NCBI RefSeq assembly: GCF_002368195.1
Contig: NZ_AP018178.1
Coordinates: forward strand, 9,072,645 to 9,136,644
Direction: 5' to 3'
Length of the DNA stretch: 64,000 nt
DNA from: Calothrix sp. NIES-2100
Lineage (GTDB): Bacteria; Cyanobacteriota; Cyanobacteriia; Cyanobacteriales; Nostocaceae
In this document: one piece after another, positions 62,101-64,000 of the stretch
Numbering within the stretch: the stretch's first letter is position 1
How the letters are laid out: the number at the start of each line of letters is the position of its first letter
Notes under the pieces: model-generated
Seen by the model: the letters and a program-made list of their open reading frames with translations, nothing else
Database searches by the model: none
What the model was told of the DNA's origin: nothing
Position numbers and translations under genes: made by a program

Positions 62101-64000
62101 AATGCTGATGGGACGAACAATGGTATTGTTAAAAGCGCTACTTTCTCTCGGCTCTTGCTCAGGATTGGTCGTTAACAGCAGGTAGTAATTGCCACTGTTT
62201 ACCGCCTGAGGAATGGTAATAGACTGAGTACCACTTTGGGTTTGACCTGCGCCTGGTAAAAGTTGCGAGTTAAATCCTAGGAATTGGTCATCTTGGCTGA
62301 GTTGGTCATCAGTGGAGAGGTAAATGTAGGTATTATACTGAGTTTGCGCATCTCCAGCAGAGCCAATATTCTGAACTTTCCAACCGACATCTAGGGTTTG
62401 GGTTTGTTGCGCAGTGTTCAGGCTAGATATTTGCAGTAGTTGCAAGTCTGGTAACAGAATCACCCCATCACTCAATTCACTGTTGATGATGACAGTTGCT
62501 TGGTCTTGGTTGGGTACTAGTTGAGCATTGGTGGGATTTTGCAGCGCAATTGTCAAAGTTTCCCCGGCTTCTGGGAGCGTATCTCCGAGAATCGTCAAGT
62601 TAATTGTTTGGGTAGTTTGACCAGGGTTAAAGGTAATCTGCCCAACCAGGGGTTGAAAGTCTTCATTTGCAACTGCTGTATTTGAGGCAGACTGATAGAC
62701 ACTATAATCGACAGTGATTGTTTGAGTGCTGGCTTGCGACAATTGCACTGTGACCGTCAGCGGCGTTTCTCCACTATCACCTTCAGTTACCGATAGGCTG
62801 GATAAAGCAAATGTGATGTTAGGAGTAGGCGTTTCCTGTACCGGGGGCGCAGCAATGCTAAAAGTCTGCTCGCTAGAGAAAGACGAAGAAACGAGACTAC
62901 CATCAATAGCTTGCACACTCCAGAAATATACCCCAGGTGCAAGTCCTTTTAATGTCCAAGCGCGATCGCCATTTGCTAAGCCAACACCTTGACCAACATT
63001 ACCCGTTGGCAGTTGAATTGTTTGTCCATTAATTGTGACTACATTGGAGAAAATATCTCCTTGACCAGCTGCTGTGCCTACCCGCAGATTGTAGCTCAGT
63101 CCCGCAGTGCGAGTATGATCATCAGTCGCCCCACCCCATTGCAAGGTAACACTGGTATTATTGATGATGCTTTGGAAATTAATCGGTGCAATTGGGGCAG
63201 TATTGCGATTGAAAGCATCATTTCGCAAGATTTGGCTAATTCCTGTGCCATTAGAGAAGAATAGATCTAAATCTTGGTCGTTATCGACATCTTTTTGGGT
63301 AATGGTGGCGTAATTACCGGAAATTTGATTGATATATTCCTTGAAGCCATTCACACTACCTAAATAAATCTTTGTGCCACTATTACCTGTAATGGCTAAA
63401 TCTATCCAGCCATCATGGTCATAATCTCCTGTGACTGCACTTGTGCCGACGATTAAACTTGGTAATATTGATTGTTCGCTAAAAATACCAGAGTTATTTT
63501 GCAGCAGACGGGTTCCAGTTCCTGCTTGAGAACGACCAAGGAGAATCATGTCTTGATCGCCATCATTGTCATAATCTGCCCAAAGTCCTTGATTTGTCCA
63601 GTCAAGAGAAATCGATGAGTTAAAAGTTTGATTTTGATTGGTGTAGAGGTTGGCTTGGTTATTTTGGATGACAAGCAGATCAAAATCGCCATCATTGTCG
63701 TAATCTGCCCAAGAACCTTGGGAAGCACTGCTAAAGTTTTTAACAGCAGTAAAGTTTCCGCCTTGATTGCGATAGAGAATCAGGTCAGTATTCAGAGGAC
63801 TTAAGATATCTAAATCCCCGTCATTGTCGAAATCTACCCAAGAACCCTGAACTACATTCGGGGAAATTGTGTTAAAAGTTGAACTGCGATCGTAGACAAA
63901 AATATCCCGACCATTATTAGTATCATTAAGGACTAAGTTATTTGCCAAAGAGTCAAAGGCAACATAGCGACCATCACCACTGATACTAGGACTGGAACTA
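56125..64000 (-). CDS. Giant RTX/Calx-beta secreted adhesin-like protein, 5' end outside window
   Basis: At least ~2625 residues; the frame is open to the window edge (SPSISGDGRYVAFDSLANNL, TolB/PD40 propeller-like), so the start lies beyond 64000. From N- to C-terminus: PD40-like segment, FG-GAP/VCBS-like repeats (FDNDGDLDIL, YDNDGDFDLL, DVDNDQDLDLFF), a fibronectin-III-like part, Calx-beta domains (VTEGDSGETPLTVTVQLSQA; ITVAYTTNNGTAIADQDYT), CARDB-like domains, a pre-peptidase-C-like domain, then ~1400 residues of RTX nonapeptides (GGxGNDTLxGG) with repeated YTVDSLSDTI units, and a C-terminal RTX end (DIITDFSVADDTLFI) as type I secretion signal. Probably exported and Ca2+-dependent in folding. 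Confidence 0.85.
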   Translation of the reverse strand, partial: SSSPSISGDGRYVAFDSLANNLVLNDTNNGRDIFVYDRSSTFNTISPNVVQGSWVDFDNDGDLDILSPLNTDLILYRNQGGNFTAVKNFSSASQGSWADYDNDGDFDLLVIQNNQANLYTNQNQTFNSSISLDWTNQGLWADYDNDGDQDMILLGRSQAGTGTRLLQNNSGIFSEQSILPSLIVGTSAVTGDYDHDGWIDLAITGNSGTKIYLGSVNGFKEYINQISGNYATITQKDVDNDQDLDLFFSNGTGISQILRNDAFNRNTAPIAPINFQSIINNTSVTLQWGGATDDHTRTAGLSYNLRVGTAAGQGDIFSNVVTINGQTIQLPTGNVGQGVGLANGDRAWTLKGLAPGVYFWSVQAIDGSLVSSSFSSEQTFSIAAPPVQETPTPNITFALSSLSVTEGDSGETPLTVTVQLSQASTQTITVDYSVYQSASNTAVANEDFQPLVGQITFNPGQTTQTINLTILGDTLPEAGETLTIALQNPTNAQLVPNQDQATVIINSELSDGVILLPDLQLLQISSLNTAQQTQTLDVGWKVQNIGSAGDAQTQYNTYIYLSTDDQLSQDDQFLGFNSQLLPGAGQTQSGTQSITIPQAVNSGNYYLLLTTNPEQEPRESSAFNNTIVRPISITTTILPDLKLVDVSSPATASPGTIIPVTGTVSNIGTVAAPAGWQILGYFSADNVLDANDISLVANSVTNPLLNAGATTSFSSQFTLPTTSLSQGYLLFNLVPANGNYDVDIKNNILAQAITIPYTSQGQISLSASLVSILEDDSKQLTYTFTRTGSLSNPLTVNFTVSGTAQFNSDYSQSGATTYTTTGGSITFAAGSNTAVLTLSTQKDAIAELDETITLTLSSSSDYILETTVPVTTTLVNDDRPLNDDFANAFSLNGSSISTSAANRQATAEVGEPVLLNETTSNSIWWEWTAPISGKVQISTNGSDVDTLLGVFTGASVSNLTLVTQDDDSGEGEASVVTFDAVAGTSYRILVDGAESNTGNISLNLQFIQTSLSIVDFTVIERDTLSEVIVTVTLDQASTEDITVAYTTNNGTAIADQDYTATSGTLTFAAGETSKTINIAILADALAEADETFTLNFSAITNNVLLPNATTLITVKDPVKANVSTTLGTTDNNLLLTGAAAINGTGNSADNIILGNSGNNILDGGDGNDTLDSGDGNDTLIGGNGSDRLDGGAGIDTVRESADVNFILSDSQLQGLGVDALNNIEQADLTAGTGNNILDASGFSGNALLSGQAGEDLLMGGLGNDTLNGGDGNDILSGGVGNDNIIGGLGNDLLVESGDLNFTLTNTQLMGNGTDTLNTIERVNLTGGDTDNILNAATFTAGSVVLSGGAGNDSLTGGSGNDTLDGGSGNDTLSGGLGNDVYVVDSSTDTIKENSGQGTDTILSSLTFSLSALPYVENLTLTGIDHLNATGNTTHNQITGNAGNNNLTGGLGNDTLDGGAGVDTVIESGNVNFTLTNTQLTGNGIDTLTKIEQADLTGSSGDNIIDASAFSLGDVTLNGGSGNDTLKGGTGNDILTGGLGNDSLDGGAGVDTVVESGNVNFTLTNTQLIGNGTDSLSNIESVRLTGGTGNNRLDASAFTGDAILDGGAGTDQLLGGTGNDTYIVDRITDSITDNGGTDTVVANFTYTLASLPNIENLSLSGNANINATGNNANNIITGNLGDNRLDGAAGNDTLIANGGNNTLIGGLGDDIYQVDNTTDMITELAGEGTDTVVASVSFSLAALSQVENLTLIGFNNLQAAGNASNNVITGNFGNNLLEGGAGNDTLNGIAGIDTLQGGTGDDTYIVDTTTDAIAENTAEGIDIVQSSVSYELGNNVENLLLTGTENIDGTGNALNNAIAGNSGDNILNGGLGNDTLVGGNGNDTYIIDSTADTITETANSGIDTVVASVDYNLGANSNLENLTLSGIVVNGIGNELDNAITGNAAANTLIGGSGNDTLIGGDGNDFLDGGTGNDLLTGGVGNDSYTVDSIGDTIIEEVNTGTDLVQSSVSWLLGTNLENLTLTGTEAINGTGNSLNNILTGNTAANILSGDDGNDTLIGGTDNDSLLGGAGNDSLDGGVGNDSLDGGLGNDIYTVDSLSDTITETANAGTDLVNSSVTWVLGANLENLTLLGTGVINGTGNILSNIITGNTAANILSGDDGNDTLIGGTGNDSLLGGLGNDSLDGGVGTDSLDGGLGNDIYTVDSLSDTMTEAANAGTDLVNSSVTWVLGANLENLTLLGTGVINGTGNSLSNILTGNTAANILSAGDGNDTLIGGSGNDSLNGGAGDDSLDGGIGTDSLDGGLGNDIYTVDSLSDTMTEAANAGTDLVNSSVTWVLGANLENLTLLGTGVINGTGNILSNIITGNTAANILSAGDGNDTLIGGTGNDSLNGGIGDDSLDGGVGTDSLDGGLGNDIYTVDSLSDTITEAANAGTDLVNSSVTWVLGANLENLTLLGNGVINGTGNSLNNLLTGNTAANILSGDDGNDTLIGGTGNDSLNGGAGNDLLIGGTGRDLLTGGTGRDSLYLTDTRTGGYDIITDFSVADDTLFISQAEFGLSQSPDTSLDPSLLRLGASATAASDRFIYNQTTGNLFFDADGIGTATQVQIAQLSNKEQITSVNIIVIA
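56432..58051 (-). repeat. Five 324-bp tandem repeats in the RTX gene
   Basis: Unit borders recur at 56432, 56756, 57080, 57404 and 57728 (108 codons each), each containing NDIYTVDSLSDT, VTWVLGANLENLTLLG, GNTAANILS and NDTLIGG. The middle three are nearly identical at the nucleotide level, showing recent duplication or gene conversion; the outer two are more diverged. Confidence 0.88.

Overview
The window looks like chromosomal DNA of a filamentous, probably heterocystous cyanobacterium (Nostocales; Nostoc/Tolypothrix/Calothrix-like). The signs are cyanobacterial NDH-1 genes, phycobilisome linkers, many HIP1 octamers (gcgatcgc), runs of heptanucleotide repeats (STRR type), a protein of the Mo-dependent nitrogenase C-terminal family, and large histidine kinases paired with receivers. 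The phycoerythrin genes and the green/red photoreceptor genes show that it makes phycoerythrin and probably adjusts it to light colour. Species cannot be named from the sequence alone.

Layout. 1-3.5 kb: the 3' part of ndhA, then ndhI-ndhG-ndhE (NDH-1 complex) and nadK. 3.9-6.0 kb: a broken WD40-repeat gene. 6.3-15.7 kb: an N-acyltransferase-like protein, a DM13 lipoprotein, a DUF4079 membrane protein overlapping a HAMP histidine kinase, a leftward three-gene signalling set (CHASE3/PAS kinase, receiver, receiver-kinase), a small disordered protein and a GNAT enzyme. 16-19.3 kb: a GC-richer, 5'-truncated CheR/PAS/kinase/receiver gene lying between arrays of the same 21-bp repeat. 19.4-26.8 kb: a methyltransferase, a Mo-nitrogenase-associated small protein, an OmpR-type regulator, and arsM and arsS (arsenosugar synthesis) separated by a pentapeptide-repeat membrane protein that contains a coding minisatellite. 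26.9-27.2 kb: two tandem copies of what I read as the small RNA Yfr1.

27.8-38.7 kb: a compact rightward island with a Ycf46-like AAA+ ATPase, a coiled-coil membrane protein, a small radical SAM protein, three consecutive P-loop GTPase-like proteins, a 754-residue unknown protein, a membrane protein with a cytosolic domain and a membrane-anchored vWA protein. Most of the genes overlap by a few bases. It resembles the NTPase-centred systems with GTPases, GTPase-associated proteins and vWA proteins described by comparative genomics, but I cannot match it to a characterised system. It is the best candidate here for an undescribed system.

39.9-55.1 kb: a decayed pabAB gene and a small HTH gene, then a light-harvesting region: cpcG, cpcD, a CcaS-like green/red photoreceptor kinase with a natural PAS deletion, cpcL, a dead copy of cpeR, a CcaR-type G-box and ccaR. 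Then, after two secreted/lipoprotein paralogs, comes the phycoerythrin linker operon cpeC-cpeD-cpeE-(CpcD-like)-cpeS-cpeT-cpeR on the minus strand. Its promoter region holds an RcaC-type L-box in the opposite orientation and a perfect palindrome. The locus thus shows marks of both the CcaS/CcaR and the RcaC styles of chromatic acclimation. 55.1-64 kb: an ankyrin protein and a giant RTX/Calx-beta adhesin-like gene that runs off the window and carries five 324-bp tandem repeats.

Small palindromic elements (MITE-like, about 100-113 bp) and 33-bp REP palindromes are scattered between genes. All calls come from reading the sequence and from remembered family features; no searches were run.
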